The position numbers were made by a program, and so were the translations under genes. Below, one piece after another: positions 1-11,099 of a stretch of 64,000 nt of DNA. The DNA is taken from NCBI GenBank assembly GCA_009760855.2, contig WPIO01000074.1:1161001-1225000 (forward strand), in the 5' to 3' direction. Numbering within the stretch: position 1 is the stretch's first letter; every line of letters begins with the position of its first letter. The notes under the pieces were generated by a model. It made no database searches. It saw only the letters and a program-made list of their open reading frames with translations, and was not told where the DNA came from. This DNA comes from Cristatella mucedo. Taxonomy: Eukaryota; Bryozoa; Phylactolaemata; Cristatellidae.

Positions 1-29
1 GCTGACATCTGCATGTGTATGAGTGCCAA

Positions 30-812
30 CTTTCTCAAATTGAATGACTATATAACCAACTTAATAACGATGGGCCAACCCTTTTGTGACTCATAAATTG
101 TAAAACCTGTTCCTTATGGGCTCTTTCAGAACCTTTTCTGAGGTATCTGCAGGAAATCCGGTTACCCTATTTCACAGCGACCTTTTACTAAACGACCGCA
201 TCAGCTCCACAGTCGAGTCTGCTAACCTTCAGCTTTGTAGCTTAGCCTAAATTTGGGCTCGTTTAGACAGGATATCCGCATACATTCTGTCAATGCATTT
301 GTTGCCACCCATTATGACTCGTGTGACTCACACTGCTTTTAGGTCTATCAGCCAAAGTGACCAGGCACTGGCAGTAAGTGGAAAAGTCTGCAGCCAGACT
401 TGCCTGTCATTAGAATAGCAGATGCTACATTACGCCACTTCTTGGCCATATGCACGGGCTCCTTTTTAGGCAGACCGTCGATTTTTAGGCTAGGCACATA
501 CCATATACCATAGGCCATACCAGCATCGCTTGTATCTCAAGTCACTTGGCAATGCCTCGAATAGACCTAAATCTTTTCGAGACGGTCACGACATTACCTG
601 ACTTAAAGATGTTTAAAAGAAAGCTAAAGACGCATTTGTTGCTCACAACCTTCTCACAGACTTCAGTGGTTTTTCATTGCATACTTATGCGTGTTGAAAC
701 TGTGCATGCGATCTCTATCCATATTGGCATTCTTCTTTTGCAGCATACGTAAAGTTCGTAGGGCAGAATTACAGTACTCAGAGGGTGCTATATAAATGCA
801 TTATTTTATCAT
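30..812 (+). mobile_element. Decayed 5'-truncated CR1/L2-like LINE, 3' part
   Basis: This stretch aligns by eye with the 3' half of the LINE that is well preserved at 26.7-28.5 kb. The order is the 'SSTVESANLQL' stretch (about 200-240), the 'DLHWL'-like stretch, a short frame 'LKMFKRKLKTHLL' (about 606-645), and the 3' hairpin tail ending in a gap-ridden 'gctatataaatgcatta' near 785-805. Many frame breaks and substitutions mean it is old and non-coding. The element encoded endonuclease and reverse transcriptase (RT), and this copy retains neither catalytic motif. Confidence 0.75.
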
Positions 813-1340
813 CTCTAAAGTTAGCAGTTGCATGACGTTATGAGTTTATCACTTTTGTGAACAAATAACTGCAACTCGACTCATTCATCATACCACTGCC
901 AAAGCTATTCAGTAACTCTATTAAGAAGCCTGCTGAATTGAACCTGAACTTAGAGACAATTCAGAAATCATTGGTAAGTCAAAGCATTTTAATTTAACTT
1001 AAGATGATTGTCATTTTTGACATAAAACCTTAGCTGCAGTGAATATTTTGCAACAGTACATTCAAGGTCTTACAATATTTATTCGTAAGACACATTCCAC
1101 TATACAACTAACGTTCCATATACAAGAGAACTACTTGAAATTCTCCCGGTGACTTTCCCCTGTAGAGAAGCTGCTTCTCCCGACAGAGTTAGAGAAAAAT
1201 AGTGTTGGGAAAATTTGGGAGTGTCCTTTTGGCCACCATTTACTAGAGCTTGAATAATCTAAATATTTGTTTTGGTTTAAAAATCCATAATTCCCCCGAG
1301 TCCTGGGTGCTGCCTCTGAAATGACGGAGGGCTGCGGCCG
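813..1340. other. Unassigned AT-rich intergenic DNA
   Basis: I see no gene, RNA or repeat here that I can support. Base composition is AT-rich and all frames are broken. Confidence 0.5.
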
Positions 1341-1507
1341 GCCGATCGACTTAGCGTTAGCCTATAGATAGCAGTAGCAGTAGCAGGCTAGAGATAGTGC
1401 GTAGATAGCAGAAGTTGTACCTGGCTAGTAATAGAGCATAGATAGCACTAGTAGTAGCGCGGGCTTGCCATGGCGCATAGATAGCAGAAGTTCAGCCGGA
1501 AAGTGTA

Positions 1508-1628
1508 ATGCACTTGATAAAGCACCCTCAGAGAACTTAATCTCTTTCTAGGCGCTTTACATTTGCTGCAAAGGGAAATGCAATTGAATGGTGAGCACTA
1601 TCATGCTTGATAAACAAACAAAATGAAT
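1508..1628 (-). mobile_element. LINE 3' tail fragment
   Basis: Antisense copy of the LINE 3' end. It reads from the hairpin 'gataaagcaccctcagagaacttaatctc' through 'ctttacatttgctgcaaagg' to 'gcttgataaacaaacaaaatga'. It is a short 5'-truncated insertion with no coding sequence, inside the GATA-like satellite. Confidence 0.8.
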
Positions 1629-1654
1629 CGAACGTAGATAGCCGTAGTAGTAGT

Positions 1655-1856
1655 AGTAATAATAAGAATAATATAACAAGGCACTTGATAAAGTGCCCTC
1701 AGAGAACTCAATCTCTTTCTAGGTGCTTCACATTTGCTGCAAAGGAAAGCTCGATTTAATGGTGAGTAATATCATGCTAGATAAACAAGACGAATAACAT
1801 GGTTAGGGGAGACGTGCACAGGGTCAGCATGCGTAAGCACATGAAGGACGCTAGGG
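1655..1856 (-). mobile_element. LINE 3' tail fragment
   Basis: Antisense 3' end of the same LINE, preceded by an (aataat)-like poly(ATT) remnant at about 1658-1676. It contains the hairpin, the 'ttgctgcaaagg' block and the 'cagggtcagcatg' 3' untranslated block. Short open frames across it are fortuitous. Confidence 0.8.
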
Positions 1857-2099
1857 ATGCGACAGAGCATAGATAGCAGTCGTCGTAGCAGGCTAGCGAT
1901 AGACCATAGATAGCAGCAGTGGTAGGAGCGAGATGGTGCATAGATAGCAGTAAGTGGTATCGGGCTAGCGATAGTGGTAGATAGAGCACTGGAGCTGGCT
2001 GCCGCTGGTCGTCTTGTGCTGCCGCACCAGGAGGGCGACCTCACAAGCAAGACCAATCGAGAGTCACTGCCTTTGGCATGTACTAATAACAATGTATTT

Positions 2100-2480
2100 G
2101 ATTTAGAGCCCTCTTTAGTCCGGTTCGCACAGCAGAGAGCCAGTCGAAGACCAACGCCAACAGTTTATTATACGAGGCACTGAGCAGAGTGGCATGCGAC
2201 TCCCTTTGCCCCCTTCTCCCGGTCAACTCTCGTCTCCTCTAGCACGGCTGTCCCCAGGCCGACCCCGATGATTCATCCGAGGCTGACCACAGCTGTGCAG
2301 CATCGGACGACTGTGATAATGGATCCACCATCTGTTCACCAGTGGATTACCGGCCTGCGTGTCCAAGCCACATCGCAGGCGGACCACAGCTGTGCACTTG
2401 CCCCTCTCGATGGTGCTTTTAACTGCTGTTCGCCAGAGGTTTTAGCAGAGGAGCAGCACCGGCCTGCAAATAATAAATTG
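2100..2480. other. Unassigned moderately GC-rich DNA
   Basis: Short overlapping frames exist on the + strand but have no recognisable domain, splice pattern or signal peptide. I do not call a gene. Confidence 0.4.
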
Positions 2481-2484
2481 AACT

Positions 2485-2692
2485 AGACACTCAGAGAACT
2501 CAATTTCTTTCTAGGCACTTTACATCTGCTGCAAAGAAAGCATGATCAAATGGTTAATGGTGGAATGCTCAATAAGCGATGAGAAAAACATGGCTAGGAC
2601 CGACATGCACAGGGTCATTGTGCAAGTTTGGTTAGTGGCAGCACCCATAAGCACACAAGGGGCGATCAGAATCATTGCCACCTGCACAGTGA
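2485..2692 (-). mobile_element. LINE 3' tail fragment
   Basis: Antisense LINE end with 'cactcagagaactcaatttctttctaggc', then 'tttacatctgctgcaaag', then the 'acatgcacagggtcat' block. The (ATT)n tail is lost. Non-coding. Confidence 0.75.
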
Positions 2693-2699
2693 TGCATCA

Positions 2700-3860
2700 G
2701 TGCTCTACTGGTGCACTGCCAAGCCTCGCATTGACTTCCGGAGAGCCTCGGTTTGGCTTAAAGGCATTTTCTTGCAACGGCCTACTGACAGTCAGACTCA
2801 GCTATCCTGCTCTCGGGTGCTCTCGTGCTCCTTACAAGCAGCCACTCCTCAGCATCACATAGTCATGCCTTCTTTCGCACTGCCGACTGTGCAGTCGCCA
2901 GCAGCTACGAGCTTGTACGTGCAGTGTCTCTGTGATCGACGTGCGATCGTCTGTCCCGATCAGCTTGTTCCTTGTTCCGGCGAAATGCTCTGCGCCGTCC
3001 ATCGGTGTGCTGTGGATGCTTACTAGCCCATGATTTAGGTAGGGTATGTGACCTACCAGAAATCTTCCCGGCAGGTGGCTCTACGATTGTCTACACATTT
3101 CCTTTAGCAGGCTGGCCCTAAGCGTGACTTTGCTAGCGTTTGCATTCATAATACCATGCCTGTCACTAAACCGAAGTGTGTACTATCTTTCAACGAGTTG
3201 TAAAGCATCTGCTTAGAGACTAAGATCTGTGCGGATGCTACCAAAACGACGAATCCTTAATTGTTTTATTTTCTATTAGGTAACCACCTACTCCTCAACA
3301 AAAGTAACAGTCTCAGAACGGTAACCGTAACGAAGACGCCTCCAATAGGAGCTATAGCTCTGAAATTAAATAGGTCAAGGCTACTGGGATCGACGTAAGA
3401 TGTAACTGGAGCCACAGGAGGAACAGCTGCGGCGGCAGTAAGCCGGCAGCAGCAGTCGGGGCAGCAGCAGTGCTGCCTTTGTTGGCTGAAATCTGCAGCC
3501 AGAACTCTTCGCTAGCCAAGCAAAACTTAAGCGACTGATTGCGTCCGGCCAAGGTCAATGTTCGAGGTCAGGTAAAGCAGCATTGGAAATGGACATGTGG
3601 CAGTTGCAAAAGCTTATCCACAGGAGAGTCCCAAGCGATATGGATGGGTCAGGACGCCGCGACCGACTGCTGGAGCAACCGCGAGCTACAGTGCTCTCTC
3701 TCTTGTCTCTGACTCGAGCCACTCGGCAGAGCCGTCACTTGTCTGTTCCAGCTTGTCAACTTGAGCTAGTCCGTGAGCTGGTTCAGTGAGCGATGCGTGA
3801 GTAATCTCTCCTAAGCTTTTTTGCAGCTAATTGTGAGGATTTTCAGCATAACTCATATTC
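2700..3860. other. Unassigned intergenic DNA
   Basis: Short frames such as 2628-3026 (+) have no family I can recognise and no convincing splice sites. I see nothing I can support as a gene. Confidence 0.4.
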
Positions 3861-3867
3861 AGTATAT

Positions 3868-3868
<1 letters not shown>

Positions 3869-3896
<28 letters not shown>
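3869..3896. repeat. (TA)n microsatellite
   Basis: Uninterrupted 'atatat' run directly visible in the sequence. Confidence 0.9.
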
Positions 3897-3898
<2 letters not shown>

Positions 3899-4029
3899 GT
3901 CATAATATATTATTCAGTGTATTCAGTGTAAGTATATTAAGGCTTCATCGTGGCACTTCCTGGTTATGGGTTCGTTTAATGTTTAGAGTGATGTATTTCA
4001 TTGCCACAGGCTGTGCAATTCGAGCAAGT

Positions 4030-4677
4030 CAATGAAAAATAGACGGAAAAAAAAGGAAGAATAGACGAAAGAAGAAAAAATAGACGAAAATAAACAAAAT
4101 AAATAAGTAAATAAAAAGAAAGGAAGAATAGACGAAAGAAGGAAAAATAGACGAAAATAAACAAAATAAATAAGTAAATAAAAAGAAAGGAAGAATAGAC
4201 GAAAGAAGAAAAAATAGACGAAAATAAACAAAATAAATAAGTAAATAAAAAAAAGGAAGAATAGACGAAAGAAGAAAAAATAGACGAAAATAAACAAAAT
4301 AAATAAGTAAATAAAAAGAAAGGAAGAATAGACGAAAGAAGGAAAAATAAAGACGAAAAAAAACAAAATAAAAAAGAAAATAAAAAGAAAGGAAGAATAG
4401 ACGAAAGAAGAAAAAATAGACGAAAATAAACAAAATAAATAAGTAAATAAAAAGAAAGGAAGAATAGACGAAAGAAGGAAAAATAGACGAAAATAAACAC
4501 AATAAATAAGTAAATAAAAAGAAAGGAAGAATAGACGAAAGAAGGAAAAATAGACGAAAATAAACACAATAAATAAGTAAATAAAAAGAAAGGAAGAATA
4601 GACGAAAGAAGGAAAAATAGACGAAAATAAACAAAATAAATAAGTAAATAAAAAGAAAGGAAGAATAGACGAAAGAC
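4030..4677. repeat. Purine-rich 67-bp minisatellite, about ten units
   Basis: The unit begins 'gaaaggaagaatagacgaaa' and continues through 'taaacaaaataaataagtaa'. Unit starts at 4118 and 4185 give a 67-bp period, and some units are shorter by internal deletion. One strand is almost pure purine. Because 67 is not a multiple of three and the minus strand has no stop codon in the unit, all three minus frames stay open (roughly 3976-4916). These frames are artefacts of the repeat. Confidence 0.93.
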
Positions 4678-4689
4678 GCGCGAAGGTAG

Positions 4690-6300
4690 CCGGAACGCGA
4701 GCTCTCAGCCATGGCAACCGTGTGAGCAATTTCTGGCTTTAGGATTTCTCTTGATGAGTGACAAAGGGCGGCGAGTTTCTTCTCGAGGAGCTGGCATGCC
4801 CCGGTTGCCGTGATAGTTAGGACTAGCAGAGTTGTTCTGCATCGTGTAAATAAAAAAAATTTCTCAGTACAGCAAAAGATAAGTATTTTAAGTGCCGCTT
4901 GCAGATCACGCGCCAAGCTTTAGATGTAGTGCGTCGACCTACTGCATTTGCCGAGCTCAGATACTAGTGGGCAGGTGGCTGAAGGGATAATCGTAACGAA
5001 AGCAGCAGTCGGAACACTTTCCTCTTTTTGCCACAGTTGGCTATTATTCCCTGTCTGGAATGCTGTTTTATCCACAAATGTAGTCCGTGGTATGGTCTCA
5101 AGACTTGAGTTAGCGTTTGATCTTTTTTTAAACCGTGTCGGGCAATCAGTAGCAGCTAATCAAGCACAGGCCGTACAATCAACGGAGTCTCGCTCAGTAG
5201 TACGTGCTCTCATAGTCTTGTTCTGTTGTAGTACAGGAAATTCTTTGCAATCAGGCTTCGCGTGAAGCTTCATGACATGCTGTAATCTTCATGACACGTG
5301 ATCCTATTCCTGACACGTGATCATCTTCTAACACAAGTAGTTTTGTTGAGCCTGCGACCAACGTCAAGTCGTTCGAGGACCCTAATTTCATTTTATATAC
5401 ACCCAAAGCAGGTTGCTCACTACCAAATGAGGTCACGGCATTGCTTGGCTTGATGAAATTTGAAAAACCAAGGTTTAAACCTACCTGTTCTTCAAAGAAC
5501 TAGCTAGGTCAGTGCGAACTGGCCTAGGTGTGCCTATGCCTGCTGAAATCGTGAATGTCAGCACTAACTTAAAGACGAGTGCCGTTTCTGGAATGCTTAC
5601 TGTGAGTTCCTAAAAATAGATCTATTTCTCGCATAACATGTTTCGAATAAATATTACAATCACTTTTTACTGTAGTTATTCATAGCCTTTCGGTCACTTA
5701 CGAGACGACTTCACCACACCCGGTGGTTGTCTCAAATCCAGAATGTCCTATTGTGTTTGACGACCAGAGAGTAGTAAAGGCATGTCGAGCTTTATCTCAG
5801 GCTGCCGTGTATGCTTTCGTAGTGTTGCATGATCTGCAGGCGACAGAGAGTTGTTTTCAACGGTCAGGACCCCGAGGATATCTGCAAATTGGGTCAGTCT
5901 TTCAAATGATAGACCCTTCACTCACCATTCGCCTCCTTACGGAGCAGGTGAGAGGGCACATAATAAACATCTGCCAATACGCTCGTAGATCTGGCTGCTG
6001 CTGCTGCTGCTGCTGCCGCCGCATCTGCGAATACTCCGGCGGACACGTAAGGCTTCTTGAGCGCTACAGAGGCTCGTCAGACTGAGTTGGTGTGACGCCG
6101 ACAGTGGCGGCCATCATTGGATCGATTATCCGTGCATTTATTATCGGACCAGCTGTAGCCATGGAACGCCCATCCGTCTTTAAGGCTCGATTATCGAGCT
6201 GGTCAGTAGCTGGCTCTAGCAGAGCAGAGTAAGAGACGCAGCTGTCGCTGCCTCTGTAGCTGCAAGCCAAAGTAATACGGCACGCGGCACAAATGGCGAT
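4690..6300. other. Intergenic DNA upstream of the 6.4-kb precursor gene
   Basis: No gene is supported. Visible items are a duplicated 'tgacacgtgatc' (an E-box CACGTG, near 5293 and 5311) and a short (TGC)n run at about 5995-6018 that inflates a 120-codon + frame (5723-6085). That frame has no known domain. Confidence 0.4.
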
Positions 6301-6351
6301 AGCGAAGCTGTCCGTTAATTACTTCGGCGTAATGTATGCATGAGATGCTGC

Positions 6352-6361
6352 TCTATATAAG
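6352..6361 (+). promoter_or_regulatory. TATA box of the 6.4-kb precursor gene
   Basis: 'CTATATAAG' lies about 50 bp before the ATG at 6405. The expected start of transcription is near 6377-6385, giving a 5' UTR of only 20-30 nt. No other TATA-like element is as close to the signal-peptide exon. Confidence 0.6.
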
Positions 6362-6404
6362 CCGAATCGTGCCTGCACTGTCTAGCCCAAGTCCGAGGGC
6401 GGAA

Positions 6405-7009
6405 ATGGCGTTCCTGAGGATGGCGTACATAGTTTTGCTGCTCCTCATAAAATACCTCGTTTCTATCGATGGTGAGTGGGTGTCTTAAAAGGCGTTGCTA
6501 AAACACGCTATTTCGAGCGACCAGGTCGATCAAGGATGCGTCACAGCTTCGCAACGTCTATACAGGTAACGTATCTGTCGACAATGCTGTGCTGTGCTCT
6601 TTGAATTCGCTCGCTTTTTACAGGACTTCCAGTAAGAGGTCTATCCGGCGATCGAAGGCTGCTCACTGCACTGCTCCATCGTGACAGATGTCCTACTTGG
6701 AGCAACGGCCAATCGATCCACTGCAGACTGGGGCGTAGTGATACGATCTACCCGAGCAATCGGCAGATTAGCAGGTATGCGAAATCACCGGTCACTCTCG
6801 CAGTCTCACAGCTGCGGGTGGGTGGAGCGAAATCTCGTTTGTCTCACGCAACGCCCCAACTCCTGTCACGCTGTCGTTCACTTTGCCGTTTCAGGGAGCA
6901 ACAGCTCAGAGGCATTTTCCCTGATGACGAAGCGCGGTACTGGATCGGCAAGAGAAGCCTTCGACGTACGACCTTGGCGAGGCGACCTAGCTTTTTCCAA
7001 GAGTGGTGA
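6405..7009 (+). CDS. Putative secreted peptide-hormone precursor with GKR amidation site (two exons)
   Basis: Not matched to a known family. Exon 1 (6405-6471) encodes a clear signal peptide, MAFLRMAYIVLLLLIKYLVS, then ends in phase 1 at a strong donor (G|gtgagt, 6472). Exon 2 (6624-7009) follows a T-rich acceptor (ctttttacag) and stays open for 128 codons to TGA. The product is 150 aa. Seen in it: four cysteines (a C-x11-C pair and a C-x3-C pair), dibasic sites, and near the C-terminus GIFPDDEARYWIG-KR-S. Gly-Lys-Arg is the standard signal for prohormone cleavage plus C-terminal amidation, so a peptide ending Tyr-Trp-Ile-amide is inferred. After it come a further RR pair, another RR pair and the end PSFFQEW. 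An upstream TATA box and a downstream AATAAA bracket the gene tightly. The reading frame is solid. The neuropeptide role is inference from the architecture, and another small secreted protein is possible. Confidence 0.62.
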
Positions 7010-7133
7010 CGTAGTGCTCCGATGGCCGAAGCCGGATGCACCGGATCTCGAAGGCTCTGTCGCGACCTTCGATTGCAGAATGTAGCGGTCGCGTTTACTG
7101 AAACCGCCCACTATCACAATTTTTTCCGTGCAC

Positions 7134-7139
7134 AATAAA
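7134..7139 (+). terminator. Polyadenylation signal AATAAA of the 6.4-kb gene
   Basis: AATAAA lies 125 nt after the stop codon of the precursor frame, with a second copy at about 7153. This fits a short 3' UTR. Confidence 0.6.
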
Positions 7140-7159
7140 TGAAAGTTGTCACAATAAAA

Positions 7160-8435
7160 ACTGAAACAGCGCTGGCTGGAAGCGCCATCGTGTTTCCTAC
7201 AAGCTTCAGGCGGCTGCGAGCGAGCCGAGCTGCTGCAGAGCTTCGCTCGAGCTCTGAGTATGAGCTCCGTATTAGCTATCGATCTCCGTATGGAGCTTCG
7301 AGTTCGAGGTTTGAGTATTAGCTTGGGCTGTTCGCTAAGGCGTCATCGTTACTCGGTTGCTGGCATTCGGCAACCGCCACTGTGGCCCCAAGAAGCCATG
7401 AAGGTTAAGTGGCATTGCGCTGGAGGAGCATGTATTTTAATACCACGTGCATAGCATGCGCACGCATTGCCGGAAGCCTAGGTCAGCTCGGCGATCCTGC
7501 AGCCGCCACCGGTCTTCAGTGCAGGTAACACGCCAAAGAGCTGAGAATCCTGTCCAAGTTAAATCAACTCAGCTTTTACTTTTACTCTACGGTTTTAAAA
7601 ATGTACTGCCTCTAAAAGCAAGCTTAAGCCTGATGGCGGCAAGCGCCCTGGGAAAGATACGTAAAAGTTAGTCTTTACTCTTTGATGTCGCGGTTTGTTT
7701 TTATCAGTGCCAGCCCACGAAGTGAACTCAATTAGAGTTTGCCTAATATCGCACTCGTACCCTAATTACTTAGAAAATAAGACTTAAAAAACTAAATAAA
7801 TTATTTAATCTTAGTGTAATTGGGCTATGGCTCCACGTGGAGATAGTGGGATGCTCTACCGAATAGCCTTCAGAGTCCAGTACACGAGCCGGATTAGTAA
7901 TAGCAATCATAACAATTAGCTGAATAAGTGATTGTTTAAAACTTTCGTCGTCTATCGAGCTGTGGCATCGTTCTATAACGTAGGAGCTGTGCATCTGATG
8001 CAAGAAGAAGAAATAGTGCCAGCTCTCAAAGCACTGAAATGACTTTCAAATGTATGTATCAAGCCAATCACATTTAATTGAAAGCATAGGTCTCAGAGAC
8101 ACAGCTAAGCACTTTAGCAGATCACTAAGCACTTACTCATCACATCCATGTAGCTGAGTGCTCAACGGGTAGCCGTAAAGTGTTTCAGCTCAAAAATTAC
8201 AGTTATTGCACATTGCAAAGCTGTTACAATTGCTTCCGAGTAAATATAGATATTTAAATATAGCAATATATATATAAACATGTATCAATATATATATATA
8301 TATTGATATATATATGTGATATATATATATATATATATATATAGATATAGATAGATATATATCAATATAAAATTGATTGTAAAGTTAAAAGTACAGGATA
8401 ATCAGCCTTTAGAAATTTTCTAGTCTAAAAAGTGG
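7160..8435. other. Unassigned intergenic DNA with (TA)n stretch
   Basis: No supported gene. An AT-rich run with (TA)n and 'gatata' variants occupies about 8245-8365. Confidence 0.5.
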
Positions 8436-8439
8436 CTAA

Positions 8440-8552
8440 TAGTAATAATATAGTAATACAATATTCACTCTAGCACTCTCAGGGAACTTTATCTCTTTCT
8501 AGCCACTTTAGATTTGCTGCAAAGAAAGCAAGAGCAAATGGTTAGAAACCGA
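8440..8552 (-). mobile_element. LINE 3' tail fragment
   Basis: Antisense tail with residual 'aataatatagtaata', then 'cactctcagggaactttatctctttctag' and 'tttgctgcaaagaaagc'. Truncated and non-coding. Confidence 0.75.
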
Positions 8553-8807
8553 CGGCGGCCGCTCTCCGCCTCCGGCGGTTTGCTCACATTTCGCGTCAGC
8601 TGCCACGATGGCACCGAGAATGGCGCACGCTCTGCGCCACCAAAAGATGCCGCAGGAAGCAGCGACGAGAAAACTCGACAGCACCCGGTTGGGCGAACGA
8701 CTGCTTAGCTTGAGACGGCGCGGCCGCGTCCACCTGCACGCTCGAGGAGGACCAACAGAGGACAGAGCTATAACAGCAAATACATTGTATTTCCTTACTA
8801 CTATCTC

Positions 8808-8965
8808 TCAGTTTGGGTCTTAGCCCGGTAGTACAATCCTCTCTCTTCAGGACCCAGGTCGTGGGTTTGAGTCCTGCAAAAGGCAATCTTGTATTGCCCA
8901 TGGCAAACAGGGTGATAGCTGCTAAGATTGTTCTATGGCTGTATAGATAATGCTGTTCGATTAGC
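8808..8965 (+). mobile_element. tRNA-derived SINE, family 1 (diverged copy)
   Basis: The head resembles tRNA: an A-box-like 'tcttagcccggtagt' followed by a B-box 'gtgggtttgagtcctgc'. The body is shared with the other family-1 copies: 'ggcaatcttgtattgcc', 'ggtgatagctgctaag', and an end like 'gctgttcgattagct'. This suggests pol III-transcribed, LINE-mobilised origin. Confidence 0.65.
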
Positions 8966-9192
8966 TTACCTTTGCTTGTTACTTTTTATAGTAATACTAA
9001 TACGTATTTTCCATTACACCCTCAGGGAACCAATTTTCTACAGATGTGCTTTACAACTAACTGCGTTTTAATCGATGACGATGCATTTACGACAGGTGAG
9101 GTTTCTTGCTTAGACAAGCTTGCAAAAGCACGACTTATGGGCAACTAATGACATAATTTCATGTGATTTAAAAATTTCGCGTATCAGTTTGT

Positions 9193-9352
9193 GAGCCGCG
9201 ATAGCTCAGGAGGTAAATTGCTTGCGCTCTTATCGACTAAAGTCGAGGGTTTGAATCCTGCTATTGGGAAATTCTTTATTGCCCAACAGCAAGAGGTGGT
9301 GATAGCCAATAAGGCTCTTCCAATGCTACGCAAATAAAGAAGTTAAATCAGC
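9193..9352 (+). mobile_element. tRNA-derived SINE, family 1
   Basis: tRNA-like head 'gccgcgatagctcaggaggtaa' with B-box 'gagggtttgaatcctgc', then the family body 'attctttattgcccaacagcaagaggtggtgatagcc' and tail 'aagttaaatcagctc'. The head is not followed by a tRNA acceptor stem, so it is a SINE head and not a tRNA gene. Confidence 0.72.
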
Positions 9353-9383
9353 TCAGCTGCTTGTGTTATGTCATCAATCGATC

Positions 9384-9426
9384 GATCCTAGAAATATGGC
9401 TCCCTTGGAGCCATATTTCTAGGATC
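9384..9426. repeat. Perfect 20-bp inverted repeat with 3-bp loop
   Basis: GATCCTAGAAATATGGCTCC, then ctt, then its exact reverse complement. No gene or element boundary explains it. Confidence 0.9.
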
Positions 9427-9429
9427 ATT

Positions 9430-10860
9430 AAGCTCATTAAGCTATTATTTTTAACCTATTCATAATGGCTGCCCAAAGACCGCGGCCATCGTAATTTCAA
9501 TACTAGTACAGGCTAACCTAGTGCTTTACAGAAATTGAAAGACTTATTAGCCAACATGTTTTCTTCGACCGGCATATCTACTGTAGTATTTGCACAAACT
9601 ATTGGTGCCCTACTCCACTTTGACCTTCCTCTAGACGACGACTTCAGCTCTTCAGTCAAATCTGCTTGTTTTCTACCACGTGACATTGCAAAATTTTGTT
9701 GTGCTTAGACCGGAACACCGTATCAAAGTTGGTTAGTGTATTTTAGACCTCGCCTCCCAAATCCTACAGCGAAATACTTGCACATCTGCCAGCTAGTGCA
9801 CACAAAAAGCACTCACAGGCGGTGCACAACTCACCAACCAGGCTCTTCTGTGGTGAGCGTTCAGCATTAAACCACTAGTCCCGCAGACTTTCGCCGGGTC
9901 CCCCATCGGCAGGACATGGACTTTAATACGTTGGCACTCATCTTCTGGTCGCTTCACTCTCTCGCTCTGGCCAAACAATCCAAACCAATTCACCGTTCAG
10001 GTCAGGCATCCACTAGTCGGGCTCAGATCTCTTTGCTGAGTCACGAACCGACCCTAAATTCTACCGATACCGTGCCACTAGTTTAAACACTGCCAATTCT
10101 CAGAACCCACTCCCCGGCTGACACCAAGATGTACCCGGACGTGGAATCTAAAACTAAGCTAAAGCGCACCCGCTCCCCGCAGCATTCGCTGGGTCCGTGG
10201 GAATTACCTTGTATAATGCTTACTTGGTGCTCAGTGGCGTACCGAAGGGGGCGGAGGAGGTATGTCGCGTTCCCGATTGCTGGATCGGGGTGAGGGGAGG
10301 GCGGCGGCCAAAATTTGTGCCGAACACTTTTGGAAAAAAGCTTTACATCTTTGCATCTAGCGAAGACTTTAGTGGGCAATCTTTCGCTCTGATCTGGACG
10401 AAATCAGGTTGAACGTTGCAGCAGCTGTCAGCTAGGCCTTGCCGGTTGTGGGCTCGGCACTCGGCTAGGTAAATCATTCGATGAAAAAAGGAGGCACCAT
10501 CTGTGTAGTACACCACCCTCCTCCCGGCGAACAATATCCTAGGAATGCCACTGCGGCTGTGCTTACTAATGTTTACTTAGTTACCGTGCACGTTATGACT
10601 AATTAATTAACCTGCTTCTGTTGCCCCATATGCAAAGTGCCTAGGAGGGTTCTCTCAGGGTGCTCTACGTGAGTCTTAATTTGTATTACTTACGTCTTAA
10701 ATAGGTTATTAATTTCTTAAGGTCAACAGCTGTCTTATAACATTCTCTCTACTGCAGGCAATGTTGGCAACTTAGCATCGCCAGTAAACTGCAGTAGGAA
10801 CTTGCCTCGCAGAGCTTGACAATGCATGCAGTGCGTAAGTAGGCACGTTGATGCCGTGCT
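9430..10860. other. Unassigned DNA with degraded LINE traces
   Basis: Around 9530-9760 there are weak echoes of the LINE ('gcccta ctccactttgacc', 'tctagacgacgacttcagctc'). The rest, 9780-10860, has overlapping short frames on both strands and no supported gene. Confidence 0.4.
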
Positions 10861-10868
10861 AATATTAC

Positions 10869-10937
10869 GATTGCTACCTGCGATTGCTACCTGCGATTGC
10901 TACCTGCGATTGCTACTTGCGATTGCTGCCTGCGATT
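10869..10937. repeat. 13-bp tandem repeat, about five units
   Basis: The unit 'tgcgattgctacc' is repeated with one- and two-base variants, directly visible. Confidence 0.9.
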
Positions 10938-11099
10938 CAACAGTAATGAAAATCCCTCACGTTTGAAAAACTTGAGGGATTACATTCTACAGATACTAAA
11001 ACCAAGAACCGCGAGAGGCAAGGTTTTTCAGATAATCTAATCGATCTGGCTATGTGATACGATGCAGTCCTAAATGTCGCCGTTATTTTGCAGCCAACC

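Larger units (their letters stand above)
1355..1985. repeat. Degenerate GATA-like satellite ('gcatagatagcagtagtag'), interrupted by two LINE tails
   Basis: A loose unit of roughly 40 bp built on 'catagatagcag' plus 'tagcgatag' recurs at about 1365-1500, 1632-1650 and 1862-1985. Two antisense LINE tails (1508-1628 and 1655-1856) sit inside it, with satellite sequence on both sides and between them. The array therefore predates both insertions. Confidence 0.6.

Noticed and set aside
3976-4916. Three minus frames of 197-295 codons, Phe/Tyr/Leu-rich
   Set aside because: Translation of the 67-bp purine minisatellite in every frame.
5723-6085. 120-codon frame upstream of the 6.4-kb gene
   Set aside because: Includes a (TGC)n run, no domain, no signal peptide, and sits where a promoter region is expected.
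9193-9265. tRNA gene
   Set aside because: A- and B-box present but no acceptor-stem closure, and the body matches other SINE copies.
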